Source of the DNA: CAZBWE01 sp964495465
GTDB taxonomy: Bacteria; Planctomycetota; Phycisphaerae; Sedimentisphaerales; Anaerobacaceae
Assembly: GCA_964495465.1 (NCBI GenBank)
Contig: CAZBWE010000012.1
Coordinates: 1-39,725, forward strand
Direction: 5' to 3'
Length of the DNA: 39,725 nt
Made by a program: the position numbers and the translations under genes. This document shows, piece by piece, positions 23,740 to 33,200 of the stretch. The notes beneath the pieces are model-generated. The model had not been told where the DNA came from, did no database searches, and saw nothing but the letters and a program-made list of their open reading frames with translations. The stretch's first letter is position 1, and each line of letters starts with the position of its first letter.

Positions 23740-26700
23740 TAAAGAAAAATGGAGTGAATTTATCGGTTCTGATTTTTTTAAGTGTAATTTTCCTGTTAGA
23801 GGAAAGCTATGCACAAACTAACCCAATTGTGCTAAAATATGATTTCCCGGGACCAACAATTGCTCAAAGTGTTTTCACATATGATGGTATATCATATGGT
23901 TCAATACTTATGGAGCCGCTTTATAAACACGGTAAACCTGGTGAACCCGTCATCCCTTTTAGGACTGTTAGGATCCTTATTCCACAGGACAGCGAACCTG
24001 AACATATCGAGGTAACTACCGGCGAAAAAATCATATTAGATGGCAAGTACAGAATCGAATTTGGAAAGACGCCGCAACCATTGAGATTAAGATTTGGTTC
24101 AGTCACCGAAACCAAACCCAGTAAAGAAATTTATTCCTCTGCAGTGGTTTTTCCTGGCAAATTGTACTCACAATTGCCATTGCAGAATTTCAGAGGCTAT
24201 AAGATACTTATATTGAACCTTTATCCGGTTCAATATATTCCTAAAGAAGGTTTGTTGTCATATTTCTCAAATATGACTGTGAAGGTTCATCTAAAACCTG
24301 TACTTGAAATAAGTCCCTTATTCAGGAATCTGCCCAAAGATAAAGCAGAAGTTATAAAGGAAGTAGATAATCCTTATGTGGTAAACAGTTATACTAAAAA
24401 AGTTGAAGCTCCTCATAGGGGTTGCATTTGTGACCCATGCGAATCGTATGATTACGTAATAATCACCAGCGATGCCCTTAAGAATTCCAGCACCGACCCC
24501 AATTTCCAAGATCTGATTAACTCAAAAAATCAAAAAGGAATTAAAGCAACTATTGTTACAATCGAGGATATCGAAAATGACCTCGATTACAGGTGGGATG
24601 GTACATACGGAGATGATTCTAATTTCTTTGATGATACCGCTGCACATATAAGAAATTTTATAAAAGACGCTTACATAAATTGGGGGATTGAATATGTTTT
24701 GTTGGGAGGAGATGGGGATGGAGACGATGTTGGCGGTGAAAGCGGCCATAACATAATCCCTGCGAGAAAATTCTATGCTTTTACAGCTTATCCGGGCAAT
24801 CCTGATAATGACAACAGAATACCAGCAGACCTTTATTATGCTGCGCTGCATGGTAACTGGAATAATGACACCGATTCTTACTGGGGGGAGTCTGGAGAAG
24901 AAGATTTTGAAGCGGAGGTGTATATAGGCAGAGCTCCTGTTGATTCAGAGCAGGAGGTGTCTAATTTTGTAATGAAAACCATGGCCTATGAAAGATCCCG
25001 CGACCCATACCTTAGAGAAGCATGGATGGTTGGAGAGGACCTTAAACCTGGTTGGGGTGGGGACGATAAAGATGAAATAAAGATGAGATTTCCGAAAGGA
25101 TTTAATATTGGCACATTATATGACCGCGACTATGATGGCAATAATTGGCCTAAATCTAAAATAATTTCTATAATAAATGATGGTACTTATTTGATAAACC
25201 ATCTTGGGCACTCTCGGACTTTATGGAATATGAAATTATGTAACGCCGAATTTGATGAAGGACTGCCGGGACCGTATGGTGGAGTATCAGGTGATACTGA
25301 TGTTGATGACCTTACAAACACCAAATACTGTTTTATTTACAGCCAGGGCTGTTACCCCGGGGCTTTTGATAACTGGCATTTTAGTTACCCTGCTGGTCAT
25401 TATGAGGAACCTTATAACCAAGCTTATGGCGGTGGCTACACAAGGAATGATTGTATAGCAGAGCATTTCGTTACCTCAGAGCATGGTGCTTTCGCAATTG
25501 TAATGAATTCAAGAGATGGTTGGCTTGGCTATTCTCAGAACTACGACAGGGAGTTCTGGGATGCCATATTCAGTGAAGGTTTTACTAACATAGGCAAGGC
25601 AAATCAGGATTCAAAACAAGACAATGAAGGGCTGGTCGGTGAAGATCATATGAAGTGGTGTTACTATGCATTAAACTTGTTAGGCGATCCTGAACTTGAG
25701 ATATATTCACCTAAGGACCTGGTCGGTTACTGGATGCTTGATGAAGGTTCCGGCCAGATTGCCTACGACTCAAGCGTGTATGGAAACAACGGAACGTTGG
25801 GTGACAGCAATACAGTGGAAGACAGCGACCCTAACTGGTTTGAGGACACTGTTCACGGCTGGTGCCTTCATTTCGATGGCAATGATAAAGTTACTCTTTC
25901 TTCTCCAATCCCTACTTTACAAAGCCGCTATGTAACTATATCCGCCTGGATAAAAGTCGGTCATGAGGAACTACAGGATAGTGAGTGGTATCCTATCGTC
26001 ACACAATATGACAACAGTGAGCATGGCTACTATTTCTATTTGTATGGTAAGAATCCTGCATTATGGCTTAATACGACTCAAGCAGTATCAGATGAGCAAA
26101 TTAGCACGGCTGAATGGCATCATCTTGCTGGGACGTATAATAATTTTCAATTGAAAATATATGTTAATGGAATTCTAAAAGACACACAAGATTTAGAGAG
26201 CAACTCTGGTGTTGACACTAATGCTTATATTGGTCATGACCATGTTACCGAACCCTCTACATATCGCTACTTCACTGGATACATTGACGATATGCGTATT
26301 TATAACTACGTCTTGGATGCGAATGAAATCTGGGACCTGAGCTATATAAGTCCCGCTGATTTTGATAAAGATGAGTTTGTGAACTTCATCGATTATGCAA
26401 TGTTTGCCAACGCCTGGCAAAGCTCAACGGGCCAGCCGGATTACAACGATATCTTCGACCTTGAAGATGATGACGTCATCGATTACGCCGACCTTGCCCT
26501 GTTCTGTAAAGATTGGCTCTGGCAGGCCGGCTGGAACCAGACGATGGAAGCAATGATGATGGGTATGGCCGGCGGTATGGGCCAGGATATGACTGAGAGC
26601 ACATCTCTGACAGAAGAACTGCCTCAATCCGTATCAGCCAAACAACAGCCGATTGATGTTGAGCCGCTCGATATTGAGGAAATACTAAACTGGCTGGCGG

Positions 26701-26789
26701 AGGTCTGGCTTGACCCTGAGGTGCAGGAAGCCATAAGCGAAGCCGACTGGCTGAAATTCACAGAATCGCTCAAATCCGAGCTTAAATAA
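23736..26789 (+). CDS. Secreted C25 (gingipain-like) cysteine peptidase with LamG and dockerin-like domains
   Basis: 1017 residues. Signal peptide (1 to about 26), a beta-rich pro-region (about 30-210) as in gingipain precursors, then a C25 catalytic domain (about 235-665) with the dyad His492 in INHLGHSRT and Cys539 in YSQGCYPGAF. A LamG/concanavalin-like domain follows (about 670-865: LVGYWMLDEGSGQIAYDSS, VTISAWIKV, GYIDDMRIYNYVLDANEIW), then two Asp-rich loops of dockerin type (DFDKDEFVNFIDYAMFANAW near 873 and LEDDDVIDYADLALFCKDWL near 905) and a Met/Glu-rich tail. It cuts proteins outside the cell. The dockerin-like part is widespread in planctomycete secreted proteins and need not mean a cellulosome. 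Translation is coupled to the BsuPI-like gene. Confidence 0.92.
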   Translation: MIKKNGVNLSVLIFLSVIFLLEESYAQTNPIVLKYDFPGPTIAQSVFTYDGISYGSILMEPLYKHGKPGEPVIPFRTVRILIPQDSEPEHIEVTTGEKIILDGKYRIEFGKTPQPLRLRFGSVTETKPSKEIYSSAVVFPGKLYSQLPLQNFRGYKILILNLYPVQYIPKEGLLSYFSNMTVKVHLKPVLEISPLFRNLPKDKAEVIKEVDNPYVVNSYTKKVEAPHRGCICDPCESYDYVIITSDALKNSSTDPNFQDLINSKNQKGIKATIVTIEDIENDLDYRWDGTYGDDSNFFDDTAAHIRNFIKDAYINWGIEYVLLGGDGDGDDVGGESGHNIIPARKFYAFTAYPGNPDNDNRIPADLYYAALHGNWNNDTDSYWGESGEEDFEAEVYIGRAPVDSEQEVSNFVMKTMAYERSRDPYLREAWMVGEDLKPGWGGDDKDEIKMRFPKGFNIGTLYDRDYDGNNWPKSKIISIINDGTYLINHLGHSRTLWNMKLCNAEFDEGLPGPYGGVSGDTDVDDLTNTKYCFIYSQGCYPGAFDNWHFSYPAGHYEEPYNQAYGGGYTRNDCIAEHFVTSEHGAFAIVMNSRDGWLGYSQNYDREFWDAIFSEGFTNIGKANQDSKQDNEGLVGEDHMKWCYYALNLLGDPELEIYSPKDLVGYWMLDEGSGQIAYDSSVYGNNGTLGDSNTVEDSDPNWFEDTVHGWCLHFDGNDKVTLSSPIPTLQSRYVTISAWIKVGHEELQDSEWYPIVTQYDNSEHGYYFYLYGKNPALWLNTTQAVSDEQISTAEWHHLAGTYNNFQLKIYVNGILKDTQDLESNSGVDTNAYIGHDHVTEPSTYRYFTGYIDDMRIYNYVLDANEIWDLSYISPADFDKDEFVNFIDYAMFANAWQSSTGQPDYNDIFDLEDDDVIDYADLALFCKDWLWQAGWNQTMEAMMMGMAGGMGQDMTESTSLTEELPQSVSAKQQPIDVEPLDIEEILNWLAEVWLDPEVQEAISEADWLKFTESLKSELK

Positions 26790-26842
26790 AAGCCATGTCA
26801 ATCTCTGCTATATTTATAATGAGGACCTTACCTATAGCAACA

Positions 26843-28342
26843 TCATTTTGCCAGGTGGTAATACATATCATTCCATCGAAGCTCTTTCTTGAATTCGGAA
26901 AGTTTCGTGTCATTATCGATAAGAAGGAATTCTATGCCGGCCATCTCGGCGAAATCTTCCATATGCTTTGCCGTCACTGCCTGGCTAAAGCCGGTATGGT
27001 GCGCTCCGCCCGCCAGTATCCAGGTGGCGGCAGCCACTTTCAGATTCGGCTTTGGCACCCACAAAACCCTTGCCACTGGCAGCTTTGGCAGCGGCGCATC
27101 CGGCGGAACGACATCCACCTCATTAACCACCATACGAAACCTGTTCCCGAGGTCCAGAACAGTTGCATTGATAGCTGCTCCGTTCGGGACGTTAAAGACC
27201 AGCCGTGCGGGGTCGGCTTTTCCGCCGATGGAAAGCGGGTGTATCTGCAAAGAGGGCTTCTTTTCCGCAATTGAAGCACAGACCTCGAGCATATGAGCTC
27301 CGAGCACCTTCATACCCTTTTCATTAAGATGATAAGTATAATCTTCCATAAAGGAGGTTCCGCCCTTCAGCCCTTCACCCATAACCTTCATAGCTCTCAC
27401 CAGAGCGGCGGTTTTCCAGTCTCCTTCTGCACCGAAGCCATATCCGTCAGCCATTAGTCTTTGCACGGCAAGTCCCGGCAGTTGCACAAGGCCGTGTAAG
27501 TTTTCGAAGTTAGTGGTAAAGGCCTTGAAGTTGCCGTCCTTCAGGAAAGCCCTCATTCCCAGCTCGATTCTGGCTGCTTCGCGAAGCTCATTTCGCTGGC
27601 TGCCTCCAGCCCGCAGGGATTTATCCACCGCATATTGTTCTTCATATTCTGCTAAAAGCTTATTAATCCTCGAATCCGTCACCTTATTTATAAACTCCAC
27701 AAGGTCCCCGACGCCATACCCGTTGACTGAATAACCCAGCCGGATTTGTGCCTCAACCTTGTCGCCCTCGGTCACGGCCACCTCTCGCATATTGTCCCCG
27801 AACCGCGCAACCTTTGCTCCCTGGGCATCGTGCCACGCACAGGCGGCGCGGACCCACGTATCAAGCTCTTCGAGGACCTGCTTATCTTTCCAGAACCCAA
27901 CGATGACCTTGCGATTGAGGTGCATTCTTGTTCCAATGAAGCCGAACTCTCGCCCTCCGTGCGCCGACTGGTTCAGGTTCATAAAGTCCATATCTATCTC
28001 GGCCCAGGGGATATCCCTGTTGAACTGTGTGTGCAGATGGACAAAAGGTTTTTGTAGTGCCTTTAGGCCCGCAATCCACATCTTCGCCGGGGAAAAAGTA
28101 TGCATCCAGGTAATCAGTCCAATGCAATTTTTGGTGGTATTCGCTTCCATACATAGGTTGTAAATCGCATCCGGTGTCGTCAAAACGGGCTTAAAAACGA
28201 CATTAACCGGAATCTTTTCCGACTGCGATAGTGCCTTTGCTATTTCCCTGGAATGTTCAGCTACTTTTTTAAGAGTTTTTTCGCCATATAAATGCTGGCT
28301 GCCAGTAGCAAACCAGGCCTCGAGTTTTTTAAGAGCCGCCAT
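26843..28342 (-). CDS. araA: L-arabinose isomerase
   Basis: 499 residues, as expected. It converts L-arabinose to L-ribulose. N terminus EAWFATGSQHLYGEKTL, then GLITWMHTFSPAKMW, HTQFNRDIPW and HGGREFGFIGTRMH, all AraA signatures. The metal-site region is seen in GYGFGAEGDWKTAALV, GGTSFMEDYTYHL and HMLEVCASIAEKKPSLQIHPL. The start ATG has AAGGAGATGAATT upstream. No araB or araD lies next to it; the gene stands between the C25 peptidase and a divergent pectinesterase, so it may serve arabinose released from pectic side chains. A 52-bp gap to the convergent peptidase gene shows no terminator hairpin. Confidence 0.97.
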   Translation of the reverse strand: MAALKKLEAWFATGSQHLYGEKTLKKVAEHSREIAKALSQSEKIPVNVVFKPVLTTPDAIYNLCMEANTTKNCIGLITWMHTFSPAKMWIAGLKALQKPFVHLHTQFNRDIPWAEIDMDFMNLNQSAHGGREFGFIGTRMHLNRKVIVGFWKDKQVLEELDTWVRAACAWHDAQGAKVARFGDNMREVAVTEGDKVEAQIRLGYSVNGYGVGDLVEFINKVTDSRINKLLAEYEEQYAVDKSLRAGGSQRNELREAARIELGMRAFLKDGNFKAFTTNFENLHGLVQLPGLAVQRLMADGYGFGAEGDWKTAALVRAMKVMGEGLKGGTSFMEDYTYHLNEKGMKVLGAHMLEVCASIAEKKPSLQIHPLSIGGKADPARLVFNVPNGAAINATVLDLGNRFRMVVNEVDVVPPDAPLPKLPVARVLWVPKPNLKVAAATWILAGGAHHTGFSQAVTAKHMEDFAEMAGIEFLLIDNDTKLSEFKKELRWNDMYYHLAK

Positions 28343-28520
28343 AATTCATCTCCTTATTAAAAATATGTCATAAATTGTAATTTTTGTGATTTTATTTATG
28401 TTCTGTTCTATCTACACGATATCCAATAAATTAGCAAGGAAAAATCTGGCCCGCCCTGATTGGGATGATTAGGCCGGATAATTTAGGAATAATGATGAGT
28501 ACAGATAATTGATTTAAATC

Positions 28521-28548
28521 TTGAAAAGACCGACAGAAACGTTAATAT
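28521..28548 (+). promoter_or_regulatory. Possible promoter of the pectinesterase gene
   Basis: TTGAAA at 28521-28526 and TAATAT at 28543-28548 with a 16-bp spacer, only about 18 bp before the first ATG. The whole 28343-28566 gap is AT-rich and divergent with araA. No clear operator was recognised. Confidence 0.35.
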
Positions 28549-28566
28549 TTAATTGATTTCAAACGT

Positions 28567-29874
28567 ATGGAGCAAAAAAATTATAACCGGAAAACAGCAG
28601 GTATAAAAATGCACCGATTCTGCCTGATGATATGTATATTGCTCGTCCTGTTTTTTAACATCAACAGCACGTCCGTTGACCAACACTCGGATATTATTGT
28701 AGATTGCAACGGTAATGGTGACTATAAAACAATTACAGAGGCCATCGATGCACTGGCTATGTATCCTTATCAACGAACAATAATAGCGATTAAAAATGGC
28801 ATTTACGAAGAAAAGCTGCGAATTGAACAGAACTACATCACACTTCGCGGCGAATCGCGTGACGGTACCATCATAAGATATAATCAGTTAAGGGATGATT
28901 GGAATAAAAATAAAGACTTCATTGGTCCGGCGGTAATCAACATACACGGCGATGACATCGTCCTCGACAATCTTACCATCGAAAATACTCAGCCCCGTAT
29001 AGGTCCTCACGCCTTTGCTGTTTATGGCAACGGAACCAGAACTATTATTACCAATTGCACTATTATCAGCAAAGGAGGCGATACCGTCTCTTTGTGGAAT
29101 TACAAGCACGGGATGTATTACCACGCAAATTGCTTTTTTCAGGGAGCTGTTGATTTTGTTTGCCCGAGGGGTTGGTGTTTTATCTGCGATTCGAAATTTA
29201 ACGAAGTCAAAAAAACTGCCGCTATATGGCATGCAGGCAACTACTCACCCGACCAGAAATTTGTTATCAGAAACTCTTATTTCGATGGCGTCCCCGGCTT
29301 TAACCTGGGCAGACATCACTACGAGGCCCAGTTTTATCTCCTGGATTGCCGCTTTTCCGAAAATATGGCGGATAAACCTATTTACAAAGTTATGGATAAA
29401 AACCCTGAAAAAAACAATCCTTATTACGAAGGAGAAAGAAAATATTATTACAACTGCCAAAAACAAGGCACTGCTTTCGACTGGTATAAAGATAACCTCG
29501 ACCAGGCCACCGGCAAACCTAAACCGCAGGATATCACTCCTGCCTGGACATTTGATGGCAAGTGGGATCCCGAATCAAAATCGCCTTTGCATATAATAGA
29601 TTATAAAATAAATGGCAAGTCGCTCACTCTTACTTTCAATGAAATTGTTACAGTTCGGGGAAAACCCGCCTTCAAAAACAAAACTGGAAAAATGTTCAGA
29701 ATTGTTATGCAGCGGTTTAACGATATCAATCGGCTTACGTTTATCTCAGATTCCGATATTACAGAAGACGACCTCAAGGCAGAGATGGTCTTACAGCAGG
29801 GAGATATTATTTCTTCCGTCGCCTCCGTTCACGAAAGGTCTGTTGGGCCGAAATTTAGTGTGAGCCGCCGGTAA
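28567..29874 (+). CDS. Pectinesterase-family protein (CE8-like) with altered active site
   Basis: 435 residues. N-terminal signal region; if ATG 28609 is used the signal peptide (MHRFCLMICILLVLFFNI) begins cleanly, so that start is plausible. Right-handed beta-helix: VDCNGNGDYKTITEAIDAL and AIKNGIYEEKLRIEQNYITL are standard CE8 openings. The catalytic Asp residues are present, Asp172 in GGDTVSLW and Asp196 in AVDFVCPRG, as is Arg249 in NLGRHH. The two conserved Gln residues are not: QAxAL reads HAFAV and QDTL reads GDTV. A C-terminal region of about 90 residues (YKINGKSLTLTFNEIV onward) looks like a beta-sandwich add-on. Members demethylate pectin; a shifted specificity is possible. An esterase gene follows in the same direction. 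Confidence 0.82.
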   Translation: MEQKNYNRKTAGIKMHRFCLMICILLVLFFNINSTSVDQHSDIIVDCNGNGDYKTITEAIDALAMYPYQRTIIAIKNGIYEEKLRIEQNYITLRGESRDGTIIRYNQLRDDWNKNKDFIGPAVINIHGDDIVLDNLTIENTQPRIGPHAFAVYGNGTRTIITNCTIISKGGDTVSLWNYKHGMYYHANCFFQGAVDFVCPRGWCFICDSKFNEVKKTAAIWHAGNYSPDQKFVIRNSYFDGVPGFNLGRHHYEAQFYLLDCRFSENMADKPIYKVMDKNPEKNNPYYEGERKYYYNCQKQGTAFDWYKDNLDQATGKPKPQDITPAWTFDGKWDPESKSPLHIIDYKINGKSLTLTFNEIVTVRGKPAFKNKTGKMFRIVMQRFNDINRLTFISDSDITEDDLKAEMVLQQGDIISSVASVHERSVGPKFSVSRR

Positions 29875-29962
29875 CGCAAATATAATAAGTAAACGAATAT
29901 AGCAGCCGGTAAATTTATCGTATTTGTTCTAACCAATCATTTACAAAGTAAAGGTATATGAT

Positions 29963-30871
29963 ATGCTTCGTTCCAAACTATTTCTTGTCGTCCTGCTAAC
30001 CTGTTCACTGAACATAAATGCGCAGGAATTTATTCCTCTTTGGCCTGAAGGCAAAATGCCGAATTCCAAGGGATTGAAGGTGGAAGAAATCATCGAAAAC
30101 GAAAGGATTACTCAGGTTGATGTCCCTGGAATCTACACATTTTTCCCGTCTAAAGAAGAAAACAAAGATAGTGCTGTAATTATATGCCCATCCGGCGGTT
30201 ATGACCATTTGACCTATATATCGGGAGGATTTCAATTGGCCAAATGGTTTAACACTATAGGCGTCACCGCATTTGTGCTTAAATACCGGCTTCCGACATC
30301 CCCGGACCTTATAGAACCGGATAAAGCGCCGTTGCAGGATGCACAGCGTGCTATGCGAATAATAAGAGCAAATGCTTCAAAGTGGGATATTCAGCATAAC
30401 AAAATAGGTGTTATGGGAACTTCGGCTGGGGGGCATCTGGCCTCGACGCTGGCCACTCACTGTGAAGATGTTTCAGCCATAGGTGATTCGCTGGACAAAA
30501 TATCCTTTCATCCCGATTTTCTGATACTTGTTTCGCCGGTTATCAGTATGGGCGCATACACTCACGCCGGAAGTCGCGATAAGCTTCTCGGCGTTAGTCC
30601 GTCAAAAGAGCTTGTTGAGAAATATTCGAACGAATTGAACGTAACATCCGCAACACCGCCGAGCTTTATCGTTCACGCCGCCAATGATAAATCGGTTAAT
30701 CCACGAAACAGTATTATGTTTTTCCAGGCGCTGATAGAGAATAATGTTTCGGCCTGCCTGCATATTTTTCCGCAGGGCGCCCATTCCGTAGCGCTTCGCA
30801 ACAATCCCGGTTCCACAGCGCTATGGCCGTCGCTATGCGAGATGTGGTTAAAAGAAATGGGATTCATTTAA
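29963..30871 (+). CDS. Secreted alpha/beta-hydrolase, probable carbohydrate esterase
   Basis: 302 residues with signal peptide (LFLVVLLTCSLNINA). Alpha/beta-hydrolase of the BD-FAE/acetyl-esterase group: CPSGGYDHL (oxyanion region), the nucleophile Ser154 in GVMGTSAGGHLAS, Asp242 in HAANDKSVNP and His274 in GAHSVAL complete the triad. The start FIPLWPEGKMPNSKG is typical of planctomycete/Bacteroidota acetylxylan or pectin acetyl esterases. It lies 88 bp downstream of the pectinesterase-like gene and probably works with it on decorated plant or algal polysaccharide. Exact substrate unknown. Confidence 0.87.
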   Translation: MLRSKLFLVVLLTCSLNINAQEFIPLWPEGKMPNSKGLKVEEIIENERITQVDVPGIYTFFPSKEENKDSAVIICPSGGYDHLTYISGGFQLAKWFNTIGVTAFVLKYRLPTSPDLIEPDKAPLQDAQRAMRIIRANASKWDIQHNKIGVMGTSAGGHLASTLATHCEDVSAIGDSLDKISFHPDFLILVSPVISMGAYTHAGSRDKLLGVSPSKELVEKYSNELNVTSATPPSFIVHAANDKSVNPRNSIMFFQALIENNVSACLHIFPQGAHSVALRNNPGSTALWPSLCEMWLKEMGFI

Positions 30872-30936
30872 GAAGTGCCGGAATATTAGTGCTGTTGAAA
30901 CTGTCTTAAGGTATCAAAAACGGGAAAGGCAAAGAA

Positions 30937-31278
30937 ATGGAAAACCACAAATTAGTTTTACCCGAGCACCTTAATCATTACGGCTATCTCTTTGGCGGAT
31001 ATTTATTACAATGGGTGGATGAGTTTGCCTACATAGCCGCCTCTTTGGATTATCCGGCCTGCAATTTTGTCACCATAGGTATGGACAAGGTCGAATTTAG
31101 AAAGTCTGTGAAACAGGGGGCAATTCTCAGGTTCATAATTGAAAAAGCAAAGCAAGGGACTACTTCTGTTCGATACAGGGTAAAAGTTTACCGCAGCAGG
31201 GAAGATTTGATGTTTTCAACCCACGTAACTCTGGTCAGCATCGACGAGCACGGAAAGAAAAAATCCCTGCCAAAATAA
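30937..31278 (+). CDS. Acyl-CoA thioesterase, hotdog fold
   Basis: 113 residues. Single hotdog domain of the YciA/acyl-CoA thioester hydrolase type: NHYGYLFGGYLLQWVDEFAY carries the conserved Asn, Gly-Gly and Asp of the active site, followed by the strand pattern FVTIGMDKVEFRKSVKQGAIL and YRVKVYRSRE. It hydrolyses acyl-CoA, with chain-length preference unknown. 65 bp after the esterase gene; a functional link with it is not evident. Confidence 0.88.
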   Translation: MENHKLVLPEHLNHYGYLFGGYLLQWVDEFAYIAASLDYPACNFVTIGMDKVEFRKSVKQGAILRFIIEKAKQGTTSVRYRVKVYRSREDLMFSTHVTLVSIDEHGKKKSLPK

Positions 31279-31413
31279 TAGGACAAAGGTTCTTGCATTT
31301 GGAAATACCACCTCCGTTTTGCTGCTCGGTTTGATTTGTCTAATTTTGGCAAAAAGCAGTCGTCTTTGCACTTCACTTTATCAATTGTAAAGAACTGTCA
31401 TTTTTTGTTTTCT

Positions 31414-32529
31414 TTATTTTTTTGTTTTCTCTACCTCGACTAATTCGCCTCCCTGATAAGTATATTCCTTGTTCTCAATCTTATCTATGAACATGTCACC
31501 TTCTTCTATTCCTAAATTTTTATAAGTAAAGATTTCCTCTGGAATAGAGTGATTTAAACGGATGTTCTTGTAGGTCTTTTTCTTCTGGTATGTCAGGCTG
31601 CCATCATTAGGATCTAAGGTCTCATATGTGGTGCTGCTCAGTATGTACACGCTCTGCACAGACTGATACTCCAGGGTCTGCCGGCTCACTAATTCTCCGT
31701 TAGCACGTCTCCTTTCCGAAGAAATCATGTTCCAACCAGCATTGGTAGAGTAGGTCTTGATCAGCCAGATATTGTCACCCTCAGGTCCGACTTTGGCTGG
31801 CTCATGAATGCGATATTGCAAATCGCCATCCAGTACCCGCTGCTCAACTTTCAGTGCGTATTTGCCGTCGACAACGTATTCTCCTTTTTCTTTTATACGC
31901 TCCAGAATATGAGAATAGGTTAGCCAGACTGGGGTTCCCGCATCAAACAGGTCCAAGGTGTCAACAACAGGCAGGCGTTCACAGGATGAGCATTCCTTAT
32001 CTATGTTTTCTTTGACCGCTCTTCGTTGCACAACTTGTCCGTCCCTAATTCGGTTTGGCGTTGACTCCATATAATAGTCAGGTGTCGAAATGGATATTCT
32101 CCACCAAGGTATAGAATTCGTTCCAAGATCTCTGTTACCTACCAGATCCACATAACGCGATAGATTTTTTCGCAAAACTTTTACATAAAACAGGTCTTTT
32201 CCAAAATCAGAACTGAATTTTGTAGTACTCTCCATCAATTCCGCTATTCTATTGGGTGGATCACCGACTGCGCCTGTTCGACTCTCAAAAATACGCTTCG
32301 CCTCTTTTCCCTTGTATTCTGTGTACCACGACACATCTGTCTCACCCTCCCAGGAATTTATCTTGAGGAAGTTCTGGTGCACACAGGTTGATATCGTGTT
32401 GAGGACATCAGGGATCCTTTGGGCTGGAACAACTTCGAAAACTCCTATCTTCCCCAAGGCAAAATTGCACAATAAAGGAATTACTATTATCATTGCGCTT
32501 ATTTTCCTTATGATTTTCTTCACATTCAT
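31414..32529 (-). CDS. Secreted LolA-like protein, companion 4 of the Cys-rich array
   Basis: 371 residues with signal peptide (KISAMIIVIPLLCNFALG). No firm family; the order of beta-rich segments and the part YTLKN-like (YKNIRLNHSIPEEIFTY) recall LolA-type outer-membrane lipoprotein-sorting proteins of planctomycetes. The same ending pattern (a short strand, then IxEEvF) recurs in the neighbouring 33352-34722 protein as PVITEEVFAFSPP, so the two are probably distant paralogues. Cysteines are few (CSSCERLP in the middle). It is the last gene of the minus-strand array, 90 bp after Cys-rich ORF A. Ribosome-binding site AAAGAGGTTAAGAA. Function unknown; periplasmic or surface location is expected. 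Confidence 0.75.
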   Translation of the reverse strand: MNVKKIIRKISAMIIVIPLLCNFALGKIGVFEVVPAQRIPDVLNTISTCVHQNFLKINSWEGETDVSWYTEYKGKEAKRIFESRTGAVGDPPNRIAELMESTTKFSSDFGKDLFYVKVLRKNLSRYVDLVGNRDLGTNSIPWWRISISTPDYYMESTPNRIRDGQVVQRRAVKENIDKECSSCERLPVVDTLDLFDAGTPVWLTYSHILERIKEKGEYVVDGKYALKVEQRVLDGDLQYRIHEPAKVGPEGDNIWLIKTYSTNAGWNMISSERRRANGELVSRQTLEYQSVQSVYILSSTTYETLDPNDGSLTYQKKKTYKNIRLNHSIPEEIFTYKNLGIEEGDMFIDKIENKEYTYQGGELVEVEKTKK

Positions 32530-32619
32530 TTCTTAACCTCTTTTTCTAAAAGTTTAATATTTACTTTACGCAATTTTGATTACCTCAGATCTCGTATTAT
32601 TGTAATTTATAACACGTCC

Positions 32620-33192
32620 TCAGTCTACGCATTTTTTACTCATTTTCATGTGCTGTACTCCTGGATCATCGAGATCTCGTTGACACATGTGACATCGCCA
32701 CTCAGGGAGATCTTTCCGATAAAAACACTGATACATCTCAAGTATCGGGTTGTAAATACACTGTTCTTCATTTGGAGCGAGCCACTCCTTGCACTTGTAT
32801 TCGGTATAGCAGAGCACCTGCTCATCATCTACACAATCTTCATCTTCATCACAACAAAGCTCTGTGCAACAAAGCTCATTGCAGTCGTCCACATTGTTTC
32901 CTGTGTACACTTTTGCCGTCGCGTTCGAACAACCGGCGGGATAACAGTATGGACAATTTTCAGTCTTTGATGCATCGCAAGCCTCTGATAGCTCGGCACA
33001 AGTACCATGACAGCAGGTTTTGTCAATGTCGCAGAGATAACGAGAATCTGCATCTGAGCAGCATTTTTGGGTATCTGGGTCGTAACATAAGCTGCCGCAG
33101 CACTCCTCGCTGTCATCACAGACGGTGATATGTATTGAGTTGTAGTCGCAGGTGGAGCAGAGAGTTATCGTTTTTATGCCGGGCGTGTCCCA
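32620..33192 (-). CDS. Cys-rich ORF A, no start codon in frame (possible pseudogene)
   Basis: 190 codons open from just after a TAG (33193-33195). The frame is supported by paralogy: WDTPGIKTITLCSTC, CDDSEECCGSLCYDPDTQKCC and DADSRYLCDIDKTCCHG match the modules of ORFs B, C and D residue by residue. The remainder is unique and also Cys-rich (DCNELCCTELCCDEDED, WRCHMCQRD), ending KKCVD. There is no ATG, GTG or TTG before or within the conserved module; the first in-frame start is GTG 32910, after it. An upstream start in another frame with a shift, or a 5' deletion, is needed. A conserved leader lies directly upstream (33201-33270). Unrecognised; resembles secreted disulfide-rich proteins. Confidence 0.6.
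   Translation of the reverse strand, partial: WDTPGIKTITLCSTCDYNSIHITVCDDSEECCGSLCYDPDTQKCCSDADSRYLCDIDKTCCHGTCAELSEACDASKTENCPYCYPAGCSNATAKVYTGNNVDDCNELCCTELCCDEDEDCVDDEQVLCYTEYKCKEWLAPNEEQCIYNPILEMYQCFYRKDLPEWRCHMCQRDLDDPGVQHMKMSKKCVD
33042..33087 (-). repeat. 46-bp stretch identical to 35350-35395 within the Cys-rich module
   Basis: The part of the module encoding DPDTQKCCSDADS is base-for-base identical in ORFs A and B over 46 bp (33042-33087 and 35350-35395), while flanks differ at several sites. This indicates recent duplication or gene conversion between units of the array. Confidence 0.9.
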
Positions 33193-33200
33193 CTATGGCT

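Noticed and set aside
32829..33119. A second long open frame over the Cys-rich modules giving Ala-rich proteins (also 35212-35424, 37022-37351, 39413-39712)
   Set aside because: It recurs in all copies only because TGC/TGT-rich DNA read one base off gives GCx codons and the DNA itself is conserved. The Cys frame has the signal peptide in gene C and continues into the unique ends.
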